In this document: positions 26,893-34,902 of the stretch, one piece after another
How the letters are laid out: every line of letters starts with the position of its first letter
Position numbering within the stretch: position 1 is the stretch's first letter
Source: Lysinibacillus agricola
Lineage (GTDB): Bacteria; Bacillota; Bacilli; Bacillales_A; Planococcaceae
Reading direction: 5' to 3'
Assembly (NCBI RefSeq): GCF_016638705.1
Contig: NZ_CP067341.1
Span: 127,501-191,500, forward strand
Length of the DNA: 64,000 nucleotides
Made by a program: the position numbers and the translations under genes
Notes under the pieces: generated by a model
The model's input: the letters and a program-made list of their open reading frames with translations, nothing else
Databases searched by the model: none
Told to the model about the DNA's origin: nothing

Positions 26893-28056
26893 ATGAGTAA
26901 CACTGTGACAGTTGATTTTTTTTATAGAAATGAACTGTGTGAAAAGCTAGAACTTTGGATGATTATGCCTCCTGCTATTCAACTAAACGAGAATAATGTA
27001 AAACCCGATCAAGTTACAAAGATTCCAACAGGAGAGAAACTAGCGTACTACATTTTAAACGAAGATCAGAGTTTTCATCTTAATTATGAAGTAGAATTAT
27101 ATAGTACAAAAAATGAAAAGAAGACATTGACGGATGCAGAAAGAAATTTTTATTTGAGAAATACTATTCTTTCACCAATAAATGCAGAAACTACAAGGTT
27201 AGCAAAAGAAATTACCAGTCAACAGGAAAGTAATTGTGAAAAAGCACGTGCTATTTTTCATTATATTGTAGATAATTATCGCTATATTTATCCCCCAAGT
27301 AGTAGGGGTGTTAACTCATTTCTCGAAATCAAAGAAGGCGATTGTGGGGAATTTTCATTTCTCTTTACTGCATTATGTAGAGTATTAAAAATACCAGCAA
27401 GGACAGTAGTTGGAAGCTGGGCATATGGGGAAATGAATGCCCATGTTTGGAACGAGTTTTTTATAGAAGATGAAGGTTGGATTTCAGTTGATACAAGTAT
27501 GGCCTACATTCAAAAGAAACAACCATTTAGGTTTTTTGATAGCTCTTTAAAGACGTTATATTGGAAAAAATATTTTGTAAAAACCGAAGGACAACGAGTT
27601 GTTTTTTCTAAAGATACAGAAATAGAGTTACTACCAGAATATAAGAATAATGAAGAAGCCTTTACTTTAAATCCCATTCTCATTAATGGAGAGCCTTTTT
27701 GTTGGGGACAGCAATCCCTTAACGGAAGTGCTCCTTACTTACAACCTATATATGTGAAATATGAACAAAATGATGATTTATTTCCATTGATAGATACATC
27801 ACATTTATTTGGAACTTGGAAAATACGAGAACATGGAATAAAGCATTTTTTAGAGCGCCCTAAAGTATATTTACTGTTTATCGGTATACTGATTATGGTA
27901 TTAAATTTTATCTTTCAAAACTTCTATTTAGAGGTAACTTATAAAATGACGTTTATTCTATTCTTTTTATGTTTCATATTAAGAAGAGAGCGTATTATTA
28001 TTTTTAGCGTTTTTTTATCGTTTATGATTTTATCTCTGTTATCAACTTTAAATTAA
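26893..28056 (+). CDS. transglutaminase-like protein with C-terminal membrane segments
   Basis: Encodes 387 aa. No signal peptide. A transglutaminase-like domain spans residues ~110-210 with C151 in GDCGEFSFLF, H184 in NAHVWNEFF and D200 in ISVDTSMAY, giving a complete triad of the 'SLH/TGc' type (DCGEFS spacing, unlike the CQGYA type at 16541). The last ~65 residues contain two or three hydrophobic helices. The orientation of the catalytic domain is uncertain without a signal peptide. AGAGG precedes the ATG. An S-layer-homology remnant follows directly, suggesting a disrupted locus. Confidence 0.8.
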   Translation: MSNTVTVDFFYRNELCEKLELWMIMPPAIQLNENNVKPDQVTKIPTGEKLAYYILNEDQSFHLNYEVELYSTKNEKKTLTDAERNFYLRNTILSPINAETTRLAKEITSQQESNCEKARAIFHYIVDNYRYIYPPSSRGVNSFLEIKEGDCGEFSFLFTALCRVLKIPARTVVGSWAYGEMNAHVWNEFFIEDEGWISVDTSMAYIQKKQPFRFFDSSLKTLYWKKYFVKTEGQRVVFSKDTEIELLPEYKNNEEAFTLNPILINGEPFCWGQQSLNGSAPYLQPIYVKYEQNDDLFPLIDTSHLFGTWKIREHGIKHFLERPKVYLLFIGILIMVLNFIFQNFYLEVTYKMTFILFFLCFILRRERIIIFSVFLSFMILSLLSTLN

Positions 28057-28074
28057 GGTGTACATAATATTATA

Positions 28075-28170
28075 CTAGGCGATGAAAACGGTAATTTTAG
28101 ACTGAATGAAAACTTAACACGCGCTCAATTTACGGCATTATGTATCGAGCGATTGGTTTATAAAAGTTAA
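28075..28170 (+). pseudogene. remnant of an S-layer homology (SLH) domain
   Basis: Thirty-one codons ending in TAA translate to the C-terminal part of an SLH repeat: GDENGNFRLNENLTRAQF followed by TALCIERLVYKS. No start codon or ribosome site precedes it and the frame opens within 20 bp after the previous stop. SLH domains anchor S-layer and cell-wall proteins in this group, so a longer gene has been lost here by deletion. Confidence 0.75.
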
Positions 28171-28180
28171 TAAAGAAATA

Positions 28181-28220
28181 AGGGAGATGTATCAAAAAAA
28201 TGATACATCTCCCTTTTAAA
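28181..28220. terminator. bidirectional terminator
   Basis: AGGGAGATGTATCA / TGATACATCTCCCT with a 6-A loop and T-run, between the SLH remnant and the convergent EamA gene. Confidence 0.88.
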
Positions 28221-28235
28221 TTTAGATTAAAGTAT

Positions 28236-29153
28236 TTACTTACTGATAGGCTCTAAAGATTTTTCCTTTTGTCGTCGCTGCGAAAGTATTGTCGGTAGCA
28301 TCATACCTAAAATAACCAAAATAATACCCGCTATTTGTAAAGAAGTTAATGGTTCATGTAGAACAATAACTGAAACAGTTACGGCAACGGGTAACTCCAT
28401 AGCACTTAAAATAGAGGCAAGAGCTCCTCCTACTTTCGGAACAGCTATAGAGAATAAGTAAATTGGCAAAATAATACCGAAGAGTCCTAATGCTAGTCCA
28501 AATTTCCATAAACCACCGGCAAATAATTTGCCGTTCCAAAGAACTTCAGGATTTAAGAAAATACTAATTATGATAAGGGCGACAAAGGAAACAATCAACA
28601 CGCGTGATGTAGTTGTAATACCTTCCACGTGACGAGAGTTAAATTGAATAAAGCAAGCAAAGGTAAAGGCAGCAGCAAAACCAAACAGCCATCCTTGAAT
28701 AGCAATACCGCTTAAATCTACATTTAGTACACCAGCAGCTAAAATCGTTCCAGCGAATAATACAATAATTGAAATCACTTCAGTTCGGCTTGGTAGGCGT
28801 TTATGAAGTGCGCAATCTATTAATAAGCCTATCCACGTGAATTGGAAGAGCATTACTACTGCAAGAGAGGCTGGTAGATACTTTAATGATTCGCCGTATA
28901 TAATTCCTGTAGTCCCGGTAAATATCCCGGCGCACACCAAAATAAGCAGTCCCTTTTTAGAAAGCTTCGGTAATTGTCTTTGTGTCACTATAAAAATAGT
29001 TGCAACAAGCATAAAGCCAATAATATATTGACTCGATACTGCCTCTCCTGTTGTAAATCCATGCTGCATAGCTACTTTGACAATTGTCGATAGTACACCG
29101 TAGCTACTAGAAGCAATGACGATTAAAAGAGGATAAATTAAATTCTTTTTCAT
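28236..29153 (-). CDS. EamA/DMT-family transporter
   Basis: Encodes 305 aa with ten predicted membrane helices and two EamA repeats (residues ~5-140 and ~150-290), the usual drug/metabolite exporter layout. The second repeat ends with MELPVAVTVSVIVLHEPLTS, the well-kept proline/glutamate region of the family. The substrate cannot be told. An acetyltransferase gene lies 17 bp upstream on the same strand, so they form a two-gene unit. Confidence 0.9.
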   Translation of the reverse strand: MKKNLIYPLLIVIASSSYGVLSTIVKVAMQHGFTTGEAVSSQYIIGFMLVATIFIVTQRQLPKLSKKGLLILVCAGIFTGTTGIIYGESLKYLPASLAVVMLFQFTWIGLLIDCALHKRLPSRTEVISIIVLFAGTILAAGVLNVDLSGIAIQGWLFGFAAAFTFACFIQFNSRHVEGITTTSRVLIVSFVALIIISIFLNPEVLWNGKLFAGGLWKFGLALGLFGIILPIYLFSIAVPKVGGALASILSAMELPVAVTVSVIVLHEPLTSLQIAGIILVILGMMLPTILSQRRQKEKSLEPISK

Positions 29154-29170
29154 GTTTTTTATTTCACTTC

Positions 29171-29734
29171 CTAAAATTGCTTCACCATATGATGAAATGG
29201 TTCATCGATTATGGACCATGGCTCTGTAATGACAAAGCCCATACGTTCATAAAGACGACGAGCGCCCTCTTTTTGTGTTTCAACGTTTAATGATAATTTT
29301 GTATAGCCTCGTTTTTGTGTTTCCTCTATGGCAAATTGCAGTAATAATGTTCCTATTCCTTTACCACGAGCTTCAGGTGCTACACAAATAGTATCAATAT
29401 AATATTCATCTTCATGAGCTTCTTTATCGATGATTACGGATGGCGCATTTTTTTCTTCAAGCCATTTTACGAGATTTTCATCCATGTGAATGGCTTCGAC
29501 ACCATTATAGTAAACAAGAATTCCTAATACATGCTCATTCTCAACGGCAACAAAAGTATTTAAATAGGAATGTCGATTATCCTCACGCTTGAATAGTACA
29601 GTAAGCTCTTGTTCCACTGCTTTAGCTGTCTGTTCTCCTGTTATACGGTTGGCAATATCACCAATCGCATCAATAATTAATGGTACAGCGGCATGGGCAT
29701 CCTGTGGTTGCGCTTGTCGAATTGTAATACTCAT
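29171..29734 (-). CDS. GNAT-family N-acetyltransferase
   Basis: Encodes 187 aa. The GNAT core lies in the C-terminal half: DTICVAPEARGKGIGTLLLQ is the acetyl-CoA pyrophosphate-binding motif A (RGKGIG), followed by KLSLNVETQKEGARRLYERMGF (motif B). Acceptor unknown. ATG at 29734 or TTG at 29740 are both possible with GGTAGGG upstream. Co-directional with the EamA transporter gene, a common pairing of an exporter with a modifying enzyme. Confidence 0.9.
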   Translation of the reverse strand: MSITIRQAQPQDAHAAVPLIIDAIGDIANRITGEQTAKAVEQELTVLFKREDNRHSYLNTFVAVENEHVLGILVYYNGVEAIHMDENLVKWLEEKNAPSVIIDKEAHEDEYYIDTICVAPEARGKGIGTLLLQFAIEETQKRGYTKLSLNVETQKEGARRLYERMGFVITEPWSIIDEPFHHMVKQF

Positions 29735-29911
29735 TGTCAAAATCCCTACCTTTCTATAGGCAAGTATAACAAAGATAGAGGATGACTCAAGTTTTTGAAT
29801 AAATGATGATATTCTGACGGCATCATTGATTATTTTTCCGAAAGTTTAAAACTTTATACGATATCTGATTTCGTGTTAATCTATAATGACTAGAGTTTCG
29901 GGAGGACAACA

Positions 29912-30859
29912 ATGACAAAGGAAGATAAAGATTATATTTTAGTTTATGGAGATGCTTTTATTGACTATATCGCTGATGATGTAACAAATACATCTTTTAC
30001 TAAATATATGGGTGGTGCGACGGTAAATGTTGCTGCGGGAATTAGCCGTATCGGTGCTCCATCTGCATTAATTACGATCACAGGAGACGACGAAGGCTCT
30101 CAGTTTGTTCGAGATGGCCTTGCACAAGAAGGGGTAAGCCTGGATTATGCAGTATTTAACCCTGCGAAGCGTGTTAGCGGTGTCTATGTACATTTAACAG
30201 AAGCATGTGAGCGAATTTTTAAAGATTATGTCGATGAGACGCCAGATTTACAAGTAGAAGCAACACAATTAAATGAAGCAGCTTTTAAATATGCATCTGC
30301 TTTAACAGTGTGCTCGGGTACAATGTTCCATCCTACAGCCCTTGAAACAACACGTGCTACTGTAGAGATGGCAAAGGAAAAAGGTGCGATTATCGCAATG
30401 GATGCGAATATTCGTCCTCTACGCTGGAGCAGTGAGCTGGTTTGCCGTGAAACCATCACGTCATTTTTTGAGCACGTAGATATTTTAAAGGTTACTGATG
30501 AAGAATTATTTTTCCTAACAGAAACAACTAGTTTGGAAGAGGGCATTGAGCAATTAAACAGTTATTTAGTGCCTATTATTTTAGTAACAGTGGGCGAAAA
30601 TGGCACATATGCGGTATTAAATGGTGAGGTTATTCATGTGCCGACAGAAAAGGTTGTGCCAGTAGACACTACAGGTGCTGGAGATGCATTTATGGCTGGT
30701 GTATTACGCGATGTTCATTACAATGGCTTACCTACAACGGAGGAGGAGCTTATTCGTTGTGTAAGCTTTGGCAATAAGCTAGGTGCTATGGCAGCTACTA
30801 AAGCAGGAGCATTAACAGCCCTTCCATTTTATGATGATATTAAGCATTTACTTAAATAG
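29912..30859 (+). CDS. PfkB-family carbohydrate kinase (fructokinase-like)
   Basis: Encodes 315 aa of ribokinase fold. N-terminal motif GGATVNVAAGISRIG and C-terminal PfkB signature DTTGAGDAFMAGVL with the catalytic Asp are present, plus ILVTVGENGTYAV for ATP binding. A sugar kinase by family; fructose is a guess. GGGAGGAC precedes the ATG. A tyrosine phosphatase gene begins 20 bp after its stop and shares the transcript. Confidence 0.9.
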   Translation: MTKEDKDYILVYGDAFIDYIADDVTNTSFTKYMGGATVNVAAGISRIGAPSALITITGDDEGSQFVRDGLAQEGVSLDYAVFNPAKRVSGVYVHLTEACERIFKDYVDETPDLQVEATQLNEAAFKYASALTVCSGTMFHPTALETTRATVEMAKEKGAIIAMDANIRPLRWSSELVCRETITSFFEHVDILKVTDEELFFLTETTSLEEGIEQLNSYLVPIILVTVGENGTYAVLNGEVIHVPTEKVVPVDTTGAGDAFMAGVLRDVHYNGLPTTEEELIRCVSFGNKLGAMAATKAGALTALPFYDDIKHLLK

Positions 30860-30879
30860 TCGTTTGGAGCGTGCATACA

Positions 30880-31311
30880 ATGGAGAAAAATTACGATGTA
30901 TTAGTGAAGGATCGATTATTTTTTGGCGGTGCGAAAGATGCGGATATAGCTTTTGAACAAGAAACAGTGGATATCGTAATTGATGTTCGCGTAAACGGTT
31001 TATCTAATGAGGAGCAGGAAACGGCTTCATATGTGTACAAGCATATGCCGATTGCTGATGAAGACATAGAAGTAGCACCATCTATTCAAAAAGTTGCGAA
31101 AGAAATTGTTTCAGCCTATGAGAATGGGCAGAACGTGTACTTCCATTGTGGAAGCGGGGGAGGTCGCGCAGGAGTGGCTGCCACTGCAGTATTAATGGAG
31201 CTTGGCATGACCGATTCTCTAAATGAAGCGGAAGCGGCTGTAAAGAACGCGCGTCCACAAGTAACAATTCGTCCAAAAATGGCAGATGCTTTGCAGAAGT
31301 TATATAAATAG
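30880..31311 (+). CDS. dual-specificity/tyrosine-phosphatase-like protein
   Basis: Encodes 143 aa. The CX5R phosphatase loop reads HCGSGGGRAG (C90, R96), preceded by a D-containing loop (PIADEDIEV) that could hold the general acid. Related in outline to the DSP/PTP proteins that act on small phospho-compounds as well as proteins. The ATG at 30880 suits the spacing to TTGGAG better than the GTG at 30871. Co-transcribed with the sugar kinase, so a sugar phosphate is a possible substrate. Ends with a strong terminator. Confidence 0.82.
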   Translation: MEKNYDVLVKDRLFFGGAKDADIAFEQETVDIVIDVRVNGLSNEEQETASYVYKHMPIADEDIEVAPSIQKVAKEIVSAYENGQNVYFHCGSGGGRAGVAATAVLMELGMTDSLNEAEAAVKNARPQVTIRPKMADALQKLYK

Positions 31312-31314
31312 ATG

Positions 31315-31362
31315 AGAAGATGTACCAAAAGTTTTTTTCAACTTTGGTACATCTTCTTTTTT
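31315..31362. terminator. terminator after the phosphatase gene
   Basis: AGAAGATGTACCAAA / TTTGGTACATCTTCT, 15-bp stem, then T-run. Confidence 0.9.
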
Positions 31363-31371
31363 AGTTAGTAA

Positions 31372-31436
31372 ACATTAAAAGTTGGGTGATAAAACGTGAA
31401 AGTTGATCGACCTGAAAGTATTCCGATAAAATTAAA
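31372..31436. repeat. CGATAAA-type repeat, short copy
   Basis: ATTAAAAGTTGGGTGATAAA, then ACGTGAAAGTTGATCGACC and CCGATAAAATTAAAAAGTTG. It closely matches the first 40 bp of the 21-bp-phased array at 58489, but here the phasing is broken. Confidence 0.6.
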
Positions 31437-31474
31437 AAGTTGGATGACATTTTGTTAAAACGTATGTCATGTGC

Positions 31475-31516
31475 ATAGGTTCATTGGAGCGAGCAACACG
31501 AGCGAAGCGGCTCATG
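31475..31516 (+). repeat. fragment of the dispersed hairpin repeat, copy E
   Basis: GTGCATAGGTTCATTGGAGC followed by AACACGAGCGAAGCGGCTCAT; an internally deleted copy lacking the right end. Confidence 0.5.
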
Positions 31517-31618
31517 TTTAACTTTGAATAATACAACGTTATTTTAAATAGTCCTCATAACCGTTATCAAAAAAGTAAACAATTCACATATAAAATTGTG
31601 CTATACATATTAGAACAG

Positions 31619-31647
31619 TTTTTGTTATAGTGATAATATAACAAAAA
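31619..31647. promoter_or_regulatory. YtrA-type operator palindrome
   Basis: TTTTTGTTATA-N7-TATAACAAAAA, perfect 11-bp arms, about 14-17 bp before the first codon of the exporter operon. Same arms and same spacer length as the palindrome at 8441, next to the only GntR/YtrA gene in the window. Confidence 0.7.
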
Positions 31648-31660
31648 TGAGGTGATCTGT

Positions 31661-31864
31661 ATGATGGAGGACTTAGCAAAAGTTCCATGGGCAGTCATAG
31701 CACCACTAATTGTGGTTCAATTTATTTTAATGATTGTTGCTCTGGTCGACTTACGTAAAATCCATGCAACAAATGGGCCTAAAATTTTATGGGTGCTTCT
31801 TATTATTTTTACTAGTTATCTTGGATCGATTGCGTACTTTATAGTTGGGAGAAAACAATCATGA
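31661..31864 (+). CDS. PLDc_N-type small membrane protein (YxlE-like)
   Basis: Encodes 67 aa with two membrane helices. The motif VALVDLRKI in the loop and KILWVLLIIFTSYLGSIAYFIVGRK at the end (helix 2 with a conserved GxIxYFxxGR) are the hallmarks of the phospholipase-D-nuclease N-terminal family, which in B. subtilis YxlE forms part of an ABC exporter operon. ATG at 31661 or 31664 follow GAGGTGAT; a GTG at 31652 falls within the ribosome site. Overlaps the ATPase gene by 4 bp. Confidence 0.85.
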   Translation: MMEDLAKVPWAVIAPLIVVQFILMIVALVDLRKIHATNGPKILWVLLIIFTSYLGSIAYFIVGRKQS

Positions 31865-32754
31865 CGATATTACTTCAGGTAACGGGACTTACAAAGCAAT
31901 ATGCAGAGAAAGTAGTTGTGGATGAAATCGAGTTCACGCTAGAAAAAAATACATCGACAGCATTAATTGGACCTAATGGCGCTGGTAAAACAACGACATT
32001 ATCGATGCTAACAGGTTTATTAAAACCAACCTCTGGAAGTGTGAAAATGTTGGATGGTGATTTAAGAGCAAATATTGGCTTTTTACCACAATATCCGCAA
32101 TTTCATCCTTGGTTAAGTGCGCTAGAGTTTACTGAAATGGCAGCAAAATTAAATGGTGTGCCCGCAAAAGAAGCAAAATTAGAAGCACAAAAAACACTTG
32201 AATTTGTAGGACTAGGCAATGATTTAAATAAGAAAATTGCTACATTTTCAGGGGGTATGAAGCAACGGTTAGGAATTTCTCAGGCAATTGTGCATAAGCC
32301 TAAATTACTGTTATTAGATGAGCCTGTGTCTGCTTTGGATCCGGTTGGCCGTAGGGAAGTTCTTGATTTATTGAAGGGCTTACAACAAGAAACAACGATT
32401 TTATATTCAACACATATTTTAAATGATGCAGAAGAAATGACAGATCAATTATTGTTTTTACGTGATGGAAAGCTAGTAGAGCAAGGGACATTGCGTGAGG
32501 TACGTCAACGTTTCGATGAACAAAATTATGTTGTAGAATTTAGCTCTGAAAAAGAGGCAAAACTTTTTGCCAATCAATCTGAACTAATAGGAGAAGCAAA
32601 GGGTAGCTATGTATATATAGAAATTATTGATGAAAAGCCGAGTATGCAGGAGCTACTTCAACATCTTAGTAGGTATACTTACAAAATACGAAAAGTGGAG
32701 CGACAAACAGCATCACTTGAAGAGATTTTCATGAAGGTGGCGAGAAAAATATGA
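31861..32754 (+). CDS. ABC exporter ATPase (YxlF-like)
   Basis: Encodes 297 aa. Walker A LIGPNGAGKTT, Q-loop LPQYPQFHPW, signature FSGGMKQRLGISQAI, Walker B LLLLDEPVSALDP, H-loop YSTHIL. The C-terminal ~75 residues form the accessory domain seen in exporters of the DrrA/NatA type. Start overlaps the small membrane protein gene (ATGA) and its end overlaps the permease start, so the three genes are tightly coupled. Likely function: export of a toxic lipid-like or peptide compound, or immunity. Confidence 0.92.
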   Translation: MTILLQVTGLTKQYAEKVVVDEIEFTLEKNTSTALIGPNGAGKTTTLSMLTGLLKPTSGSVKMLDGDLRANIGFLPQYPQFHPWLSALEFTEMAAKLNGVPAKEAKLEAQKTLEFVGLGNDLNKKIATFSGGMKQRLGISQAIVHKPKLLLLDEPVSALDPVGRREVLDLLKGLQQETTILYSTHILNDAEEMTDQLLFLRDGKLVEQGTLREVRQRFDEQNYVVEFSSEKEAKLFANQSELIGEAKGSYVYIEIIDEKPSMQELLQHLSRYTYKIRKVERQTASLEEIFMKVARKI

Positions 32755-33533
32755 GAGGACTTAATGTACTTCTGCAAAAGGAATTCAGAGAAGCTTGGCG
32801 AAGCTGGAAGTTTTTATGGATACCTCTTGTATTTGCATTGCTCGGTATGAGTGATCCACTGACAAACTATTATATGATGGATATTTTAAATGCGGTTGGT
32901 AACGTACCAGAAGGCTTTGAAATGTTGATGCCAGAATTAATGCCAGTTGACGTATTACAAGCTTCCATTGGGCAATTTCAGACGATAGGATTACTCGTAT
33001 TAATGGCTAGTTTTGTAGGGGCCATTAGTAAAGAAAGAGCAAATGGGATGGCTACTTTATTGTATGTACGTCCTATATCGTTTGGCGCTTATTTTATGAG
33101 TAAGTTTATCGTCATGAGTACTGTTGGCTTTGTTAGTATTTTAGCTGGTTTTGCTGCGAGTGTATACTATACGGTCGTGCTTTATGGGACATTTGAGATA
33201 GGACCACTAGTGGCAAGTTTTTTCACGTATATTTCTTGGTTGCTCTTTGTGATAGCAGTGACATTGATGATGAGCGCGACTTTTAAAACAGTGGTAGCAA
33301 CTACATGTGCATTCGCTGTCATATTTATTGGGCTAATATTGGATTCTTTAGTTGGGGCATTTTGGACAATATCACCGTGGAAATTACCGGTATATGGCGT
33401 TCAATTAATTAGGGGTACGATGGAGATGTCTGATTATTGGTGGAGTCTTATGCTAACACTATTACTTACAGTTATTTGTATTGGTATTGGAGCTTTTACT
33501 ATGAAGAAAAATGCACCAATGACGAAAATTTAA
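32751..33533 (+). CDS. ABC-2-type permease (YxlG-like)
   Basis: Encodes 260 aa with six membrane helices. The order MRGLNVLLQKEFREAWRSWK, then ISKERANGMATLLYVRPISF and SKFIVMSTVGF is that of ABC-2 exporter permeases. The unit YxlE-YxlF-YxlG is complete here but lacks the sigma-Y genes found in B. subtilis, and the palindrome upstream points to YtrA-type control instead. Confidence 0.88.
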   Translation: MRGLNVLLQKEFREAWRSWKFLWIPLVFALLGMSDPLTNYYMMDILNAVGNVPEGFEMLMPELMPVDVLQASIGQFQTIGLLVLMASFVGAISKERANGMATLLYVRPISFGAYFMSKFIVMSTVGFVSILAGFAASVYYTVVLYGTFEIGPLVASFFTYISWLLFVIAVTLMMSATFKTVVATTCAFAVIFIGLILDSLVGAFWTISPWKLPVYGVQLIRGTMEMSDYWWSLMLTLLLTVICIGIGAFTMKKNAPMTKI

Positions 33534-33554
33534 AGGAAAAGGAAATATAAGGTG

Positions 33555-33640
33555 AAAATCTGCGTGAATTCTTATGGTAGGGTAAGAGCATATGAACTAA
33601 AAGCTAGTGTGCCCTGCCAATAGAAACTATAGCAGATTTT
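33555..33640 (+). other. nested inverted repeats after the exporter operon
   Basis: Outer arms AAAATCTGC (33555) / GCAGATTTT (33632) enclose inner arms TGGTAGGGTA (33575) / TGCCCTGCCA (33610), the inner pairing using G-U. It may be the operon terminator (T-run at the end) or a small structured RNA. Confidence 0.45.
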
Positions 33641-33653
33641 TACATATTATTGC

Positions 33654-34226
33654 TTAAATCATACCACCATTCATCAGCAAAATAAGACCGACGAAAAACA
33701 TTACCCATGAAAGAGCTGAACTGGTGCTTTTATCATAAAGCGCTTGTATTTTTCTTAACGGCTTATTCATAAAGCTTTTGAACAGTATGTGTAAACCGAG
33801 TAATAGGATTGCGGGCGTAATCATTATTAGATTATATCCGGCTATGATGGGCAACCATTCATAATAGGCTAAATGATTGCTCGTTAAAATGCCTATTGCG
33901 GCGAAATAGGGTAAAGCTGTTGCCACTTCTAAAAGAGAAGTCGTAAACCCTAAAGCAATCATTGCGCCTATGCTAAACGATTTCGGCTTAGGAGATCCCG
34001 AAATTTTTTTCTTTGGTACTAACCAACTCCCGACAAATAATATCGCACCCACAATTGTCATTACTAATCTAGCAGAGTGGCTATTTAATGCAGTTGCAAT
34101 TGGATCAAAAACAACATCTAAGCCGCATTTTGTAATCCAAGTATTGCGCTTTCCATCTGTTTTAATTTGTTTTGCTCCGCTTGAACAAAAGCAAGCTGAT
34201 GATCTAAACTTGCCGCCCAATCCCAA
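33654..34226 (-). pseudogene. N-truncated GAP/LysE-like membrane protein
   Basis: From about residue 35 on, the frame encodes four membrane helices (SARLVMTIVGAILFVGSWLV, SIGAMIALGFTTSLLEVATA, LPIIAGYNLIMITPAILLLG, ALSWVMFFVGLILLMNGGMI) of the type seen in GAP-family (Sap-like) or LysE-like small-molecule exporters. Intact members have an extra N-terminal pair of helices, missing here. The first ~34 residues instead come from the wrong frame of the merR gene. A deletion joining the two genes best explains this. Family call moderate. Confidence 0.55.
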
Positions 34227-34437
34227 GAGTCATTTAGCAATGTTTGAATGTCTTTTAATCGGAAACCTAATGTTTTTAAAAACACGATTTGTTGTAGTGT
34301 TTTAAGCTCTTCCTCACCATACAACCTGTGTCCACCTTCTGTTTTGGCTGTCGGAAATAATAAACCAATTTCTTCATAATACGAAGTGTCCGAACTGAAA
34401 CCCCTGTTTGTTTTGAAACTTCATGAATGACAAGCAA
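34118..34437 (-). pseudogene. MerR-family regulator, frameshifted and C-truncated
   Basis: The HTH start (IHEVSKQTGVSVRTLR) is read in one frame from a TTG at 34437 with AAAGGGGG upstream. Continuation YEEIGLLFPTAKTEGGHRLYG, then LKTLQQIVFLKTLGFRLKDI, is in another frame. A single missing base near 34379-34382 (CGTATTAT where CGTTATTAT would restore RYYEE) causes the shift. The C-terminus stops early at 34118, where the truncated membrane gene begins. Confidence 0.8.
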
Positions 34438-34540
34438 TCCAAATCCCCCTTTTTGACTGTTACCAATATTGTACAAAATGACGTTGCATAACTTTCAAGT
34501 AGTTTAGAGAAGATTTTTTTATCTTCATTCAGCAAATGTT

Positions 34541-34732
34541 TTTGTAGCGAAAGCGAAGCGACAGCAACAATGTTTTATCTGTGCGAAAGCGAAGCGACAG
34601 CAACAATGTTTTATCTGTGCGAAAGCGAAGCGACAGCAACAATGTTTTATCTGTGCGAAAGCGAAGCGACAGCAACAACAAAGCACCCAGTCGGAACGGA
34701 AATCAACCTCACGTTATGGGGATGAGTCATAA
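34541..34732 (+). repeat. dispersed hairpin repeat, copy F, with internal tandem array
   Basis: The right end is typical (CAGTCGGAACGGAAATCAAC then CTCACGTTATGGGGATGAG, facing the CBS-domain gene). The left part is replaced by a tandem array of a 36-bp unit starting GCGAAAGCGAAGCGACAGCA, at 34547, 34583, 34619 and 34655 (the last partial). Confidence 0.85.
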
Positions 34733-34902
34733 AAATGTCTAAAAAAAATAGGAATAAAGGAGCTTAGGAAAGAAGATTATTTAGGACAATATTAACTATT
34801 CTTGGAATATCCATAACTTAGGAATATAATGTAGCTAATACTCATGATTTGTCAAATAACTCGGAAAATATGAAAATATACATAAGAGGAAGGTGGATAA
34901 TA

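Noticed and set aside
34547..34678. Tandem repeats resembling a CRISPR array (36-bp period)
   Set aside because: The whole 36-bp unit repeats without unique spacers, there are no cas genes, and the unit is part of a dispersed intergenic repeat.
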